Part shown: piece by piece, positions 8,242 through 17,213 of the stretch
Position numbering within the stretch: position 1 is the stretch's first letter
Layout: every line of letters begins with the position of its first letter
DNA from: Mesostigma viride
Lineage: Eukaryota; Streptophyta; Mesostigmatophyceae; Mesostigmatales; Mesostigmataceae
Length of the DNA: 45,832 nt
Assembly (NCBI GenBank): GCA_009746045.1
Contig: RPFO01001950.1
Span: forward strand, 1-45,832
Reading direction: 5' to 3'
The notes under the pieces: model-generated
What the model was told of the DNA's origin: nothing
The model's database searches: none
The model's input: only the letters and a program-made list of their open reading frames with translations
Program-made: the position numbers and the translations under genes

Positions 8242-10548
8242 TTACGCGGGCGTCCCCCACTTGTTCACGAGGTACTGGCGGATCGTCTCCAACTGCGCGC
8301 TCGTCTTCGCGGTGCTGTAAAAAAGGATCTCGCCCACCCACCCCTCCAGCCCCCTGGTAGGGCTCAAGTTGTCGCCGCCCACGTAAAGCCCGCCGGTGGC
8401 CGACTTGGGCGCGCCACCGTTTGCGGTCCCTGCGCGACCGTCGAAACGGGTGAAGAAGCTCGACGTGCCGGTGATCGACATCGCGAACACGTGCGCCCTC
8501 CCGTCGAAGAACTCCGCGTTTGAGCACATCGTTTCGTTGGGGGACGGATCGCTCGGGAATCCTACTACGGTGGTCGTGGTGCTACCCCAGGCAATCGCGC
8601 CGGTGTTAATCGTGCCGCCCGCGCCCAATATGAACCCGCGCAGTTGGCTTCCTGTATTAGTTGGGTACGTAAACGGGGTGGCCTGTCTAGCCACCACCAC
8701 CACCGTCTTGTTGGCCTGAGACCAAAACGCCGTCGTCGTGGCCGTCTTCAGATGCGTGTTGTTTGCGTTGGTGAACCTGAGCGACCGCTTCGAGTTCAGA
8801 GTCGCGGTGTCCAGCGTCGGAGCCTTGCTCGTCGTGGTCTGCGTGATGTGATTCGACCCCTTCTTGTCCATCACGTACAAGACGGTACCGCCGGCCGTGT
8901 TTTGGACGACCGTGCCGGCGGAGTTGCTGAACGCCGTGCTGGCGTCCGACATATCGTACCAGGCGTACAGCGCGGCGTCCGTGGACGGGTCGTACAGCGT
9001 CGTGTACGTGAACGCGAGCGTAGAGGACGCGATGTTGCCGTTCCCTGCGGCATCCGTCGCCGCGCCCCCCCCGACGCTCACCGTCGTCTGCGTGTTAGCG
9101 GTCCCGCTCACGGAGAAAGTGTACACGGCGCCGCTCCCTGCAAGGCTGCCCGCCACGACCGTGCCGTTCGTCACCACTACATCCCCCTCCGCGAACCCCG
9201 TCACCGGCTCGCTGAACGTCGCCGTCACGCTGATCGGGCTACTGGTAGGGGTCGACCCCGCCGTAGTGGAAAGAGCGAGGGTGGGCGGTGTGGTGTCGGC
9301 GGAGGCGGTGGTCACCGTGTGCGTGTACACCGCGCTGTACGCCCCCGACGACCCCTTGGCCACGACGTACACGTAATAGGCGGTGGACGGCGTCAGGGAG
9401 GAGAACACCAGTGGGCCGGACCCGACGGTCCCGTCGCCGCTCATGGGAAAGGCGGAGGACGCGACCAGGTCGGTGCCGCCCGCGCCCGACTTGGTGTATA
9501 TATCGCCCGCCGCCAGCCCCGCCTTGGAGGCGCTGTACACGCGGCACAGGACCGCCCAGTTGTCGCCCCCGGACATGGTGAGCGAGTGGGTCACGCTGAT
9601 CTGCGTCGATGTGGCTGTCGGGGCGGGCACGGAACCGCCGAACGTCTGGAGGTTGAACGAGCTGCTCAGGGTCTTCAGCTGCACCGTCGCGTACGTGTTC
9701 GTGTCCGTCTGCGCGACCGGCGAGGCCAGCGCCACCTTGACCGACACGCGGTAGGCGGACCCCGGGTTCATCGCGATCTGACCCGCCCCGGCCCACGTCA
9801 CGGCCTTCTTCCAGTTCCACCGCCCGTCGGCGAAGTACCCGTTCGCGCTGACCGCCTCGTCGGAGGCCACGTCCGTCTGGCGGTACACCTCATCCTCGTA
9901 CAGCCCCGTGTCGACCGCCGTGTCGTGCACCCGCACCGTCACCGTGATCAGGTTGCCGCCGCCCCCGCTCCCGATCTGCAGGTTGTTCAGGCACACCGCC
10001 ACCTCGTAGATGCACGTCGACGCGGTGTGGGGGAACGCGTTCAGCGCCGCCACCGCCTGGCCGGCGGGAGGACAGCCGAACGAGGCGTACCGGAACGCGG
10101 GCGTCTGGGTCTCCGCCCACGGTATGGCGGCCGTGAACACGCGGTGCCGGTGGTAGTACGGCGTCACCGTCGCCGCCTGCGGCCCCCACAGCCCGTCCCG
10201 GTGCGGACCAGCAGGCTGCCGGCGTCGGGGGGCGCCGAGTAATGCGCGGTGTCCGTCACCGACGAGTGGTTGAGGCCGTACAGGAACGCCGGCGCGCGAA
10301 AGACGTACGACCGCGGCACGAGGGACTGGGCGCCGCCCCGCTGTAATCGACCTGCGGCAAATGCACGCGCCCGCCCGTCCGCAGGTCCGCGGTCGCCGAC
10401 ACGTCCGACAGGATGGACGCGGAGGACTGCCCGATGCTCACGACTCCCTCTGGTCGCCCGCCTTTCGGGCCACGACCGCCCCGTTCTCCTGGGTCACGAC
10501 CCACACGGAGGACACGTCCAGCGACGACACCCTCAGCGCCGCCTTCAT
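8242..10548 (-). CDS. fibre/adhesin-like surface protein with Ig-like and lectin-like domains, frameshifted
   Basis: From the ATG at 10548 the product is about 765 residues. The first ~130 residues need three one-base shifts (near 10446-10465, 10328-10336 and 10195-10200, all in G/C-rich runs); the rest reads cleanly. After an N-terminal unknown region comes a fibronectin-III-like Thr/Ser/Tyr-rich segment. Next is a bacterial-Ig-like domain (DTTPPTLALSTT followed by VTATFSEPVTGFAEGDV). The last ~230 residues form a concanavalin/LamG-like jelly roll, with ALYAWYDMSD near its start and GWVGEILFYS near its end. Such proteins decorate virions and bind host surface sugars (family knowledge). Binding here is inferred. 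Confidence 0.72.
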
Positions 10549-10578
10549 GGTTACTGATCTGTACCCTAGATGATTTTA

Positions 10579-11367
10579 TCAGCTCTCTAACTGCGCCTGC
10601 GACAACTGAACCACCACCCCGATGCCCGTGCCCGTGTATCCCGACAACTGCAGGTAGAACGTGTCGCCCGCGCCGATCGCGAAGGGCGCGACGCTCACGT
10701 TCGCCCACGCCGCGCGCACGCCCATCACCGTCCTCTGCGGCATCGGCCCGGAAGACAGCGTCGCCAGCGTGGTGCCATCGTGCTTCTTCACCGCCACCGC
10801 GAACGCGTGCGTGCTCGCGTCCGGCAGGTTGTACGCGCTGATCGACAGCGTGTCCACGGAGAACGTGTACGGCGGCACCACGCTCAGGGTGTTGCCCGCC
10901 CCCGTCACCATGGACACCGCGCTGCCGGCCATGTTCCCCCCGTAATGGAACGTCTCCGTCCAGTACGCCGTCCTCATCGTCTGGTTGGTCCACGCCGCCC
11001 CCGCCCACGCCAGCACCTGGCCCGCCTGGGGCACCCCCGTGTACTCCACGTCGGACGCGTCGCCCAGACTGGCGGGGGCCACCGCGACCGAGTCGGCGTA
11101 CGCCTTGGTGACGGCGTCGGAGGCGTCCGTCGGCACGCCCCCCATCACCACCTTGCCGGTGACCGTGACGTCCCCATCCACCTGCAGGTCCTTGCCGAAC
11201 TCCCAGTGGTCCTGCCTGTACGCCAGCGCGTCCTGCAGCTGGTAGGCGCCCCCCTCTCGGAACCGCATGCACAACTGGTCGCTCTCCTGCCTGATCTCGA
11301 AGTCCCCGTCGCCCCCCAGTCCGTTCTGGATCACCACCGAGGCTGCGGACAGCGTCCCCCCCGTCAT
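10579..11367 (-). CDS. tail-fibre-like structural protein
   Basis: This is a 262-residue protein with an intact frame. The N-terminal half contains LQVDGDVTVTGKVVMGGVP and then DASDAVTKAYADS. This is the hallmark neck of phage and giant-virus fibre proteins, where beta-repeats are followed by an ATKAYVD-type motif. The C-terminal half is Thr/Ser/Val-rich beta sequence (YTFSVDTLSISAYNL) that could form a receptor-binding knob. The ATG at 11367 follows an AGTATAG box. It lies upstream of the adhesin-like gene on the same strand with 30 bases between them. Virion surface location is inferred. Confidence 0.72.
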   Translation of the reverse strand: MTGGTLSAASVVIQNGLGGDGDFEIRQESDQLCMRFREGGAYQLQDALAYRQDHWEFGKDLQVDGDVTVTGKVVMGGVPTDASDAVTKAYADSVAVAPASLGDASDVEYTGVPQAGQVLAWAGAAWTNQTMRTAYWTETFHYGGNMAGSAVSMVTGAGNTLSVVPPYTFSVDTLSISAYNLPDASTHAFAVAVKKHDGTTLATLSSGPMPQRTVMGVRAAWANVSVAPFAIGAGDTFYLQLSGYTGTGIGVVVQLSQAQLES

Positions 11368-11396
11368 CTATACTATCCTCTAGACAAAAGAAATTC

Positions 11397-11678
11397 CTAC
11401 ACCGGCGACGCGCGGCGGAAAAACTTGGACGTGTTGTCGTCCGAGAAGATGGACTGCAGCACCGCGTGCAGGCCCCCCGTGCCCGTGCCCGCCCCCGCCG
11501 GCGCCGGCGCCTCGTCCCCCGTGTTGTAGTTGCTGCGGTGGTAGTGCGCGATCGGCCAGGGGTCGAACGTCTGCGAGAGAGCGAACGCCACGCTGTCCGG
11601 GTACGAGACCGCGTCCGCCAGGATGACCGGCTTGGTCGCGCTTGCCGGAGAAGAGAAAAAGGACAACGGAGTCGCCAT
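11397..11678 (-). CDS. hypothetical protein, 93 residues
   Basis: The frame is intact, with an ATG at 11678 and an A/T-rich stretch (AAAAATATGC) about 20 bases upstream. The N-terminus is mildly hydrophobic (PLSFFSSPASATKPVILADAV), the middle is Gly/Ala/Thr-rich, and the C-terminus is polar. It belongs to a same-strand run of fibre-like genes and may be a small virion protein. No family is recognised. Confidence 0.55.
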   Translation of the reverse strand: MATPLSFFSSPASATKPVILADAVSYPDSVAFALSQTFDPWPIAHYHRSNYNTGDEAPAPAGAGTGTGGLHAVLQSIFSDDNTSKFFRRASPV

Positions 11679-11681
11679 AAC

Positions 11682-11888
11682 TCAGTACCCTTGGCTTGCA
11701 TATTTTTCTGTCCGCCCTTGGCACCCCCGGCCCTCCACCTCGTCCTGTCCCTCCAGCGTGTCCGCCGCCTGCGAGGGGGGCGAGGGGTAGATGCCCCCGC
11801 ACCGGACCGTGTCCATGCGCCGATCCTCCCCGGCCGCCACCGACACCGCGCAACCCATGTCCCTACCGCCTCTGTCCTTGTCTCCCAT
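11682..11888 (-). CDS. small hypothetical protein, weak
   Basis: This is a 68-codon frame starting at an ATG preceded by an A run (the T run near 11888-11896 on the given strand). It contains four cysteines and many charged residues, and no family is recognised. Its 3' end overlaps the AT-rich leader of the next gene, so it may not be expressed. Confidence 0.3.
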   Translation of the reverse strand: MGDKDRGGRDMGCAVSVAAGEDRRMDTVRCGGIYPSPPSQAADTLEGQDEVEGRGCQGRTEKYASQGY

Positions 11889-12063
11889 TTTTTTTTCGAC
11901 GACGAGAGCCCAACGCAGGAGGGTCGCCGTCACGGGAGGCGGGGCGTGCGAATAGCAGGGGAGCGCGTACCGCTGTCCGGTCGCGTCCATCCCGTGCATG
12001 CCAACGGCGCGCATGTATCCCGGTGAGAAATAAACCTGCTCGTCTTACTGTACAGAGGACACC

Positions 12064-12483
12064 ATGTCGTCGCTGCAAGCCACCAACCCGATGGCCGTGC
12101 CGCCGGCCCAGAACACGCACAGGGTCCTCGTCACCGGGACGAACAGAGAGGGCTACACCACCTTCAACCTCCCCTCCCCCGTGCTAAACGTGGAGGCCTG
12201 CCGGCTCGTGTACGCCCAGGTCCCGGCGGCCTCCGAGACGTGCACGGCCATCTCCCTGCGTCTGGGCGACCGCGAGGTAGAAAAGGTGCAGACCGCCATC
12301 CCCAGCGCGTCGGGGATGAGGCCCAAGATCGCCACCGTAGCCGACGCCGACTGCGCCGCCAGGACCGTCTGCGTAGGGTACGAGGACGACCCCGCCCACG
12401 ACGCCGCCATGCGCCCCAGGAACTTCTTCGCGGGCAAGGCGCACTTCGCCATCGTGCCCAACGGCGTCGAGCTGTACGCCCAG
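12064..12483 (+). pseudogene. 5' part of a viral gene cut by an insertion
   Basis: The ATG at 12064 opens 140 codons of GC-rich viral-type coding sequence, containing EGYTTFNLPSPVLNVEACRL and FFAGKAHFAIVPNG. At 12484 it meets AT-rich inserted DNA, which adds only a few foreign codons before a stop at 12516. The sequence CGCCCAG at 12477-12483 recurs at 20655-20661. Reading from there continues in the same frame with GC-rich codons, so the 3' part of this gene most likely lies at 20662 onward. The beta-rich start suggests a structural protein, but no family is recognised. Confidence 0.65.
12477..12483. repeat. left target-site duplication (CGCCCAG)
   Basis: CGCCCAG borders the left end of the insertion and is repeated at its right end (20655-20661). 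Depending on how the element ends are drawn, the true duplication is 5 bp (CGCCC or CCCAG) or up to 7 bp. Confidence 0.6.
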
Positions 12484-12513
12484 TTATATACATCGATTCC
12501 TGACGGAAAGTTT

Positions 12514-12593
12514 TAGTTATATACAACGATTCCTGACGGAATCGATACTAAGCGCTTAGTACCGATTCCGCAAGGAATCGTTGTTTATAACTA
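12514..12593. repeat. palindromic terminal repeat, left copy
   Basis: An imperfect inverted repeat with arms TAGTTATATACAACGATTCC... and its near-complement ending ATAACTA. It can fold into a long hairpin, and its exact reverse complement lies at 13103-13182. Confidence 0.85.
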
Positions 12594-12952
12594 AGACTGT
12601 TGCGACACGCCGGCATCCCGGGTTCGAATCCCGCTGGGATCGTTCCGGGGGTGGATTTTTCGCCTAGAAATGCGAATAACGTTGCGGACGCTAATCGTTC
12701 GGCCTAATGTGCTATGTTAATCGAAAAAGGCAAGTGCTCTCCGCTTACTAGGCGGAGTACTAGCGCTAGCTATTCGACTGATATGATGTGCTCAACCGGC
12801 TAATCATCTGTGTTGTTCGACGTCGCTCCGAAAATCGGCTAAGTCCCCGAAATCGGCTAATTTCCACGCGATGTCTCGCTATAATCGACTAGGCCTAGTT
12901 CGGTGGCTCGCTGGGCACCGAGTATGATAGGCCGCTGGCCTCTGACCCCCCG

Positions 12953-13057
12953 TCGAATAGGAAATTTCGACAATCGAATAAGGAAAATTCGATAATCGAA
13001 TAGGAAAGTTCGATGGTCGAATAGGCAACTTCGATAATCGAATAGCCAATTCGATGA
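12953..13057. repeat. short tandem repeat of about 21 bases
   Basis: About five imperfect copies of a unit resembling TCGAATAGGAAAGTTCGATAA. Each unit is itself partly palindromic (TTCGA/TCGAA). It lies inside the MITE-like element. Confidence 0.7.
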
Positions 13058-13102
13058 CCCGACTAGTATCGGCCTTAGCCTTGCCGGCGCAAGCAAAAGT
13101 TT

Positions 13103-13182
13103 TAGTTATAAACAACGATTCCTTGCGGAATCGGTACTAAGCGCTTAGTATCGATTCCGTCAGGAATCGTTGTATATAACTA
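13103..13182. repeat. palindromic terminal repeat, right copy
   Basis: The exact reverse complement of 12514-12593. It abuts the first 278-bp direct repeat at 13182. Confidence 0.85.
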
Positions 13183-13459
13183 GGCGTGCCAGAGTCTGTG
13201 TAATCAATTGATTGACAGTTCAGCTGTGACAGTGCAGCTGAATACTTGGACGCGTCCCTAGCAAGCTATATGAGTGACTTGGTCACACCGGGACGCTAGT
13301 TCTTGCGTGCACGTTCTCTTGGCACTGCGACCCTGTCGCCTGTGCTGCGTGCAGTCTTGGAAGTGACGTGACTTACGTCTGTGTTTCCTGATTGTTAATA
13401 AAGGCAACTTCCTGCAAGAACCATGGCGGAATTCGTGGCATTCTTACCCTCACAACTCG
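13182..13459 (+). repeat. left LTR-like direct repeat (278 bp)
   Basis: Matches 20379-20656 over 278 bp with only one mismatch noticed. Within it, a TG...CA-bounded unit runs 13187-13454, and an AATAAA signal lies at 13397-13402, both features of retrotransposon LTRs. Near its right end is an ATG opening MAEFVAFLPSQL. No tRNA-primer site was recognised just downstream, and no duplication directly flanks the TG/CA unit, so the LTR label is provisional. Confidence 0.7.
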
Positions 13460-13481
13460 TATTACACGCTCTGTCAAAAAG

Positions 13482-14105
13482 ATGCCAAATTCGGAAGAGT
13501 TCCGCATTCCCGATGACGAGGAAATAGCCGCTCCGCCGGCTGGTCCTTCGTCAAGACCGACTGCGCCGTCGTGGCAGATTTTGCTCGACGAAGTTACGAT
13601 CTCGCTCGACGAGCTTCATCGTCAACAGCGCGCAGCTCATCCATTGCTCGGGGATAACCCCGAGGACCCCGAATTGCCAGCACTGGTGCCGGCTATCCGC
13701 AACCTGTTGGACCAGATTCGAAATATTTTATCGACATTTACGGTCCAGGTGCGGGGAGGTTTGCGGTCGGTGACCGAAGTCACGACTGCCATTGAGGAGT
13801 TGGACAACGTCCTCTCTTCACTCACCGGTTACCAGAGAAACCTGCAAAACTGGGCATCGCTACGCACGGGGGGCGCGCCGGCGGTGTCAACAAATTTGTT
13901 TCAAGATCTCGCGCTGCTATCGCTGCTGACTCGCGGCGTACGCAGTCGTGAGCGCCAGGTTTTAATTAATCTGGTGGCATTTCTCGCCTCTGTGCGAGAG
14001 TGGATTCCCGCGGGGTGGGAATTATTGACGATCTTTACACATCCTCTGCGCCTCGTCGCGCGTCGGCGCGTCGCACTTACGCGGCGGGGAGCACGCCGGT
14101 TTTAA
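13482..14105 (+). CDS. unknown protein carried inside the insertion
   Basis: This 207-residue protein begins at the first ATG after the left direct repeat. It has an acidic, Pro-rich N-terminus (PDDEEIAAPPAGPSSRP) followed by helical heptad-like Leu/Ile segments (LLDEVTISLDELHRQQ and LVPAIRNLLDQIRNIL). The C-terminus is hydrophobic to basic. Around 14010 another frame becomes more protein-like and runs to 14191, ending CDFRGLDY, so the last part may be shifted or spliced. It could be a gag-like or accessory protein of the mobile element; no family is recognised. Base composition is nearer the retroelement than the virus. Confidence 0.5.
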   Translation: MPNSEEFRIPDDEEIAAPPAGPSSRPTAPSWQILLDEVTISLDELHRQQRAAHPLLGDNPEDPELPALVPAIRNLLDQIRNILSTFTVQVRGGLRSVTEVTTAIEELDNVLSSLTGYQRNLQNWASLRTGGAPAVSTNLFQDLALLSLLTRGVRSRERQVLINLVAFLASVREWIPAGWELLTIFTHPLRLVARRRVALTRRGARRF

Positions 14106-14352
14106 TTCATACCGGTGCAGGTCCGGAGCTGGATATGGAGGATCGTGAGTTCGTATACACGTACTGCGACTTCAGGGGCCTTGACTACTAGTCGGCCTAA
14201 TTTTCTTTCGCAGTACTCATCGACACTTTTGTCGAATTTTCAGCGGCAATTCGCGGGGCGGGGCGACACCGGCGCAGGCGGCAGTGGCGACAATTTTGTA
14301 CATATTTTCTGCTGCTTTGCTGAGGTGTTCTTTGAATAGCTTCTAGTGCAGG

Positions 14353-15467
14353 ATGGCTGAGGGACGCCGTAGCAAGGGTCCAGCCAGTGGGAATAATAAT
14401 GGGGGTGCTGGTAGTGGAACCGCTCACGTAGATGACGTGGGGCTTACCGGAGAGATTACCAACCTTCCTCACAATAATAATAATGCACAAGCTGTTCATG
14501 GCTTTGATCTTACCACACAGGGTCTTTTAATTGTCAATCAGCTGCAGCCTGTAACATCTGACTCTAAGCCTAAGCAGGCTGAAGAGTTTGTGAAGGGCTG
14601 GAAGGGTTCCCTAGCTTGTACGGGGGTACAAATTACTATCAAATCTGGATAGGCAGTAGCACTTTTGGCAAGTGTACTGATCAGATTAAGGACCTAACCA
14701 GGGAATGTAAGAAGGCCAACAAGGCCTGGGCACAGTACGTGGCAGAATTGAAGGAGCTGCTAGAGGATCAGAGGAAGAAAGTGGGGATCCATTGGCAGGA
14801 TAAATACCAGGGGTGGGAGGTTAAGGGGGACCTGATCCAGAACTTTCTCAACTATTGTAAGATGGTTGAGGAGGGCAGGGCTCACGGCTTTAATGTCGCT
14901 GATAACATAGCCCTAACCAACTGGCTCAAGGTTTCTGGGCTGGATAAGGCGACACGTGGCTCCTTAAAAGTCATGTGTGCCCCACACTCTACCCTGAAGG
15001 CCTACAAGGTCATCATTAAACAAGCACTCGAGGCAGAGGAGCTGTTTGAGGGTGGAGTGCCAGCAGTGAAGGCTACCCAGGCAGGCGGGCGTACCCAGGG
15101 TGGCTCCAAGACGTCTGAGGCTGACCGAAGCCAAGGAGGGCGTAGGGGCAACCATAACAAGCGCAAGGGAGATCATTCACCTGATTCTGACAGGAGGTCA
15201 CACTCCAAGTCGGTGTTCAGGCGGGTGGGTGGTCAGCCCAAGCAGGGCAACGCGTCTGACAATGGGGGCAGTGGCCAGGGCAAGTCCAAGATACAATGCT
15301 ACCTGTGCAAGGGGTGGGGGCACATCAAGAAGGAGTGTCCCAGCTTCAAGAAGTCCCAGGGCCAGGGCAGCAAGAATAACAACAACAACAACAAGAAGAA
15401 CAACAACAAGTCCCAGGCAGGCCAGCCTTCAAAGGGCAGTCAGCAAGAAGACAACAAGGAGCAGTGA
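14353..15467 (+). CDS. gag: Copia-type gag with zinc knuckle, one frameshift
   Basis: The ATG at 14353 starts a frame of 99 codons that ends at 14652. The frame one base back, open from about 14616 to 15467, continues the protein. The C-terminal third is basic and contains the zinc knuckle CYLCKGWGHIKKEC (C-x2-C-x4-H-x4-C), typical of a nucleocapsid that binds element RNA. A Gln/Asn/Lys-rich tail follows. The frame ends in TGA within CAG TGA CTG, and the same frame stays open beyond it into the integrase region, so stop readthrough is possible. The 14616-14652 shift could be programmed or a mutation. Confidence 0.75.
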
Positions 15468-17213
15468 CTGTCTGAGGCAACCCCTACACACCTTAATTCA
15501 CCCAAGGGGGAGGCCAGGTGCTCCAATGCAGATTTTATATCTGGGCAACAAGAGGGTGATCTCCAGGTTCAGTGTGGCCCCAGGTCACCTGGAGAGGTAC
15601 AGGTTCCTATGAAGACGTCCTTGACAGCTGATGCAGCTGTAAGAATGTCTGACCCCATGCATCCTCGTGCTGGGCACGAGGGTGGACCTCTCATTTTGAG
15701 AGAAACCAATGTACAACCACAGAGGGGTGTGAAGGCCTCTGGTGGTATGCATGTGGTCCCTGCTGGCGGTCCAGGTGTTGGGCATGAGCAGGGTGACTCA
15801 GGCTCTGAGTCAGAACAGGATGGAAGTCAGCATGGTGATGCTGGACAACCTGACAGCACAGTCCTGACTGTGCCAGGGACTGCTTCCTCTGTGTACCAGG
15901 AGTTGGGTGCCCGAATCCACAACATGTTTGGGCATGCCACTTCTCTGTCAAACAACTTTGCCTTCCGTATGGGCAGGGCACCCCTTCTTAAGGCGTGTCA
16001 GCAAGCTGCCTCACGGTGTAAGTGCCAGTTGTCCTCCAACAAGCCCAGGAAATCACATGCCAAAGCTCTACCTCAGAGCATTGGTGATCTGCAGTGTGAT
16101 ATCCAACACATCAGGGGCATGCAACTGTTGGTGTGCGTGGACAGGTACACGAAATACAAGGTGCTGGAGCATTTACCTTCTATGAAGAACAGGTACTTGC
16201 TGGCTGCCCTGCAGAATGTAAGAGCCAAGTTTCCTACCACAAGGATCCAGGTGGACATGCAGTTTCAGCATCTCAAGGGTGATCCTACCCTTCCTGAGTT
16301 GCTGGTTACACCTAGGGAGGCTCATGGGCAGCAGGGTGCTATCGAGAGGGCAATCCAGGAGGTCAAGAAATTGATCATCTCTGAAGACTGGGTACCCTTG
16401 TCTGCACCTGCACTTGTCAGGAGTGCATGGCTGAGGAACGTGGAGCAGCAGCTGAACAGCAGGGTTAACTTCTACTATGATGGAGTTGCTGTCAGCCCAA
16501 TGGGTCTATATCATGGCCTGTGCCCACCACATGTGCTGGAGGGCTGGAAACATGCTGCACATGTCACCTTTGCCAAGCTGAGGGAGAAGGACCGGGGTTG
16601 GAAGATGCTGGAGCCACAAGTGGGTCAGAAGGTCCTAGCTTGGAAGGAACCTAGCCTTTATGGCAAACGTGGTAGCTGGAGTCCTGGGGTGGTTACCCAG
16701 GTTGATGAAGCTAGCCACGCATGCTTGGTCAGCATGGAGGACGAACCAAAGCATGTACACCGGCTGAGTTGGTCATATGTCAAGCCTAACCTGATGAATG
16801 AGGGCAGTCAGGCACAAGGCTCACAGGATCTGCAGGATTTTCAGGTCCCAGGTGACATCACTGACGCAACGACCACATCTGTTGCAGGGGAATCTGTCAG
16901 CCCTGGCCAGGTTGCAGAGGTACTTGTTGAACAGGCTGCAAGGTCAACAGCTGGGGAGTCAACTGTCAAGCCCAAGGCACTAACCAAGCCCAGGGGGACA
17001 AGTTTGGCTGGATTGATTGGGGCTCTACAAAGGGCCAAGAAGCAGCCCAAGGTAGCCAAGCTCAGGTGGCATGGCAATCTGGGGCTGGACACTGCCTTAG
17101 AGGTAGACACTAATTCTCAGGTTCCATCATTGGGACCAGGGCTGCAGCAGGGTACAGCATGTCTGAACCCAGCTATCAGTTTGTGTCTGACTTCAGTGGC
17201 GGGGTACACGTGA
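15468..17213 (+). CDS. pol: retrotransposon integrase region of pol
   Basis: The frame is open directly after the gag TGA, with the first ATG at 15609. An HHCC-like zinc region (HNMFGH ... ACQQAASRCKC) precedes an rve-type core. Candidate catalytic acids are Asp in CDIQHI, Asp in RIQVDMQF and Glu in QGAIERAIQEVKK. These have the wide-then-narrow D,D(35-like)E spacing of integrases, which join element DNA to the target. After it come a chromodomain-like or linker segment (VGQKVLAWKEPSLYG) and a Ser/Val-rich tail. The frame ends at 17213 and overlaps the next pol frame by 55 bases. Confidence 0.75.
   Translation: MSEATPTHLNSPKGEARCSNADFISGQQEGDLQVQCGPRSPGEVQVPMKTSLTADAAVRMSDPMHPRAGHEGGPLILRETNVQPQRGVKASGGMHVVPAGGPGVGHEQGDSGSESEQDGSQHGDAGQPDSTVLTVPGTASSVYQELGARIHNMFGHATSLSNNFAFRMGRAPLLKACQQAASRCKCQLSSNKPRKSHAKALPQSIGDLQCDIQHIRGMQLLVCVDRYTKYKVLEHLPSMKNRYLLAALQNVRAKFPTTRIQVDMQFQHLKGDPTLPELLVTPREAHGQQGAIERAIQEVKKLIISEDWVPLSAPALVRSAWLRNVEQQLNSRVNFYYDGVAVSPMGLYHGLCPPHVLEGWKHAAHVTFAKLREKDRGWKMLEPQVGQKVLAWKEPSLYGKRGSWSPGVVTQVDEASHACLVSMEDEPKHVHRLSWSYVKPNLMNEGSQAQGSQDLQDFQVPGDITDATTTSVAGESVSPGQVAEVLVEQAARSTAGESTVKPKALTKPRGTSLAGLIGALQRAKKQPKVAKLRWHGNLGLDTALEVDTNSQVPSLGPGLQQGTACLNPAISLCLTSVAGYT

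Larger units (their letters stand above)
12482..13182. mobile_element. MITE-like element with palindromic terminal inverted repeats
   Basis: Two 80-base sequences, at 12514-12593 and 13103-13182, are exact reverse complements of each other, and each is itself an imperfect palindrome centred on AAGCGCTT. A further partial arm copy lies at 12482-12508. The interior (12594-13102) has no open gene and includes a short tandem repeat. This looks like a nonautonomous foldback or MITE element. No transposase is present in it. Confidence 0.7.

Noticed and set aside
8644-10242. A 532-codon plus-strand open frame
   Set aside because: It is the GC-rich shadow of the minus-strand adhesin gene. Its composition is Arg/Gly/His-rich with no domain, while the other strand reads as a structured beta protein.
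12600-12650. tRNA gene
   Set aside because: A B-box sequence (GGTTCGAATCC) is present, but the T stem is imperfect and no acceptor, D-arm or anticodon arm pairing could be found.
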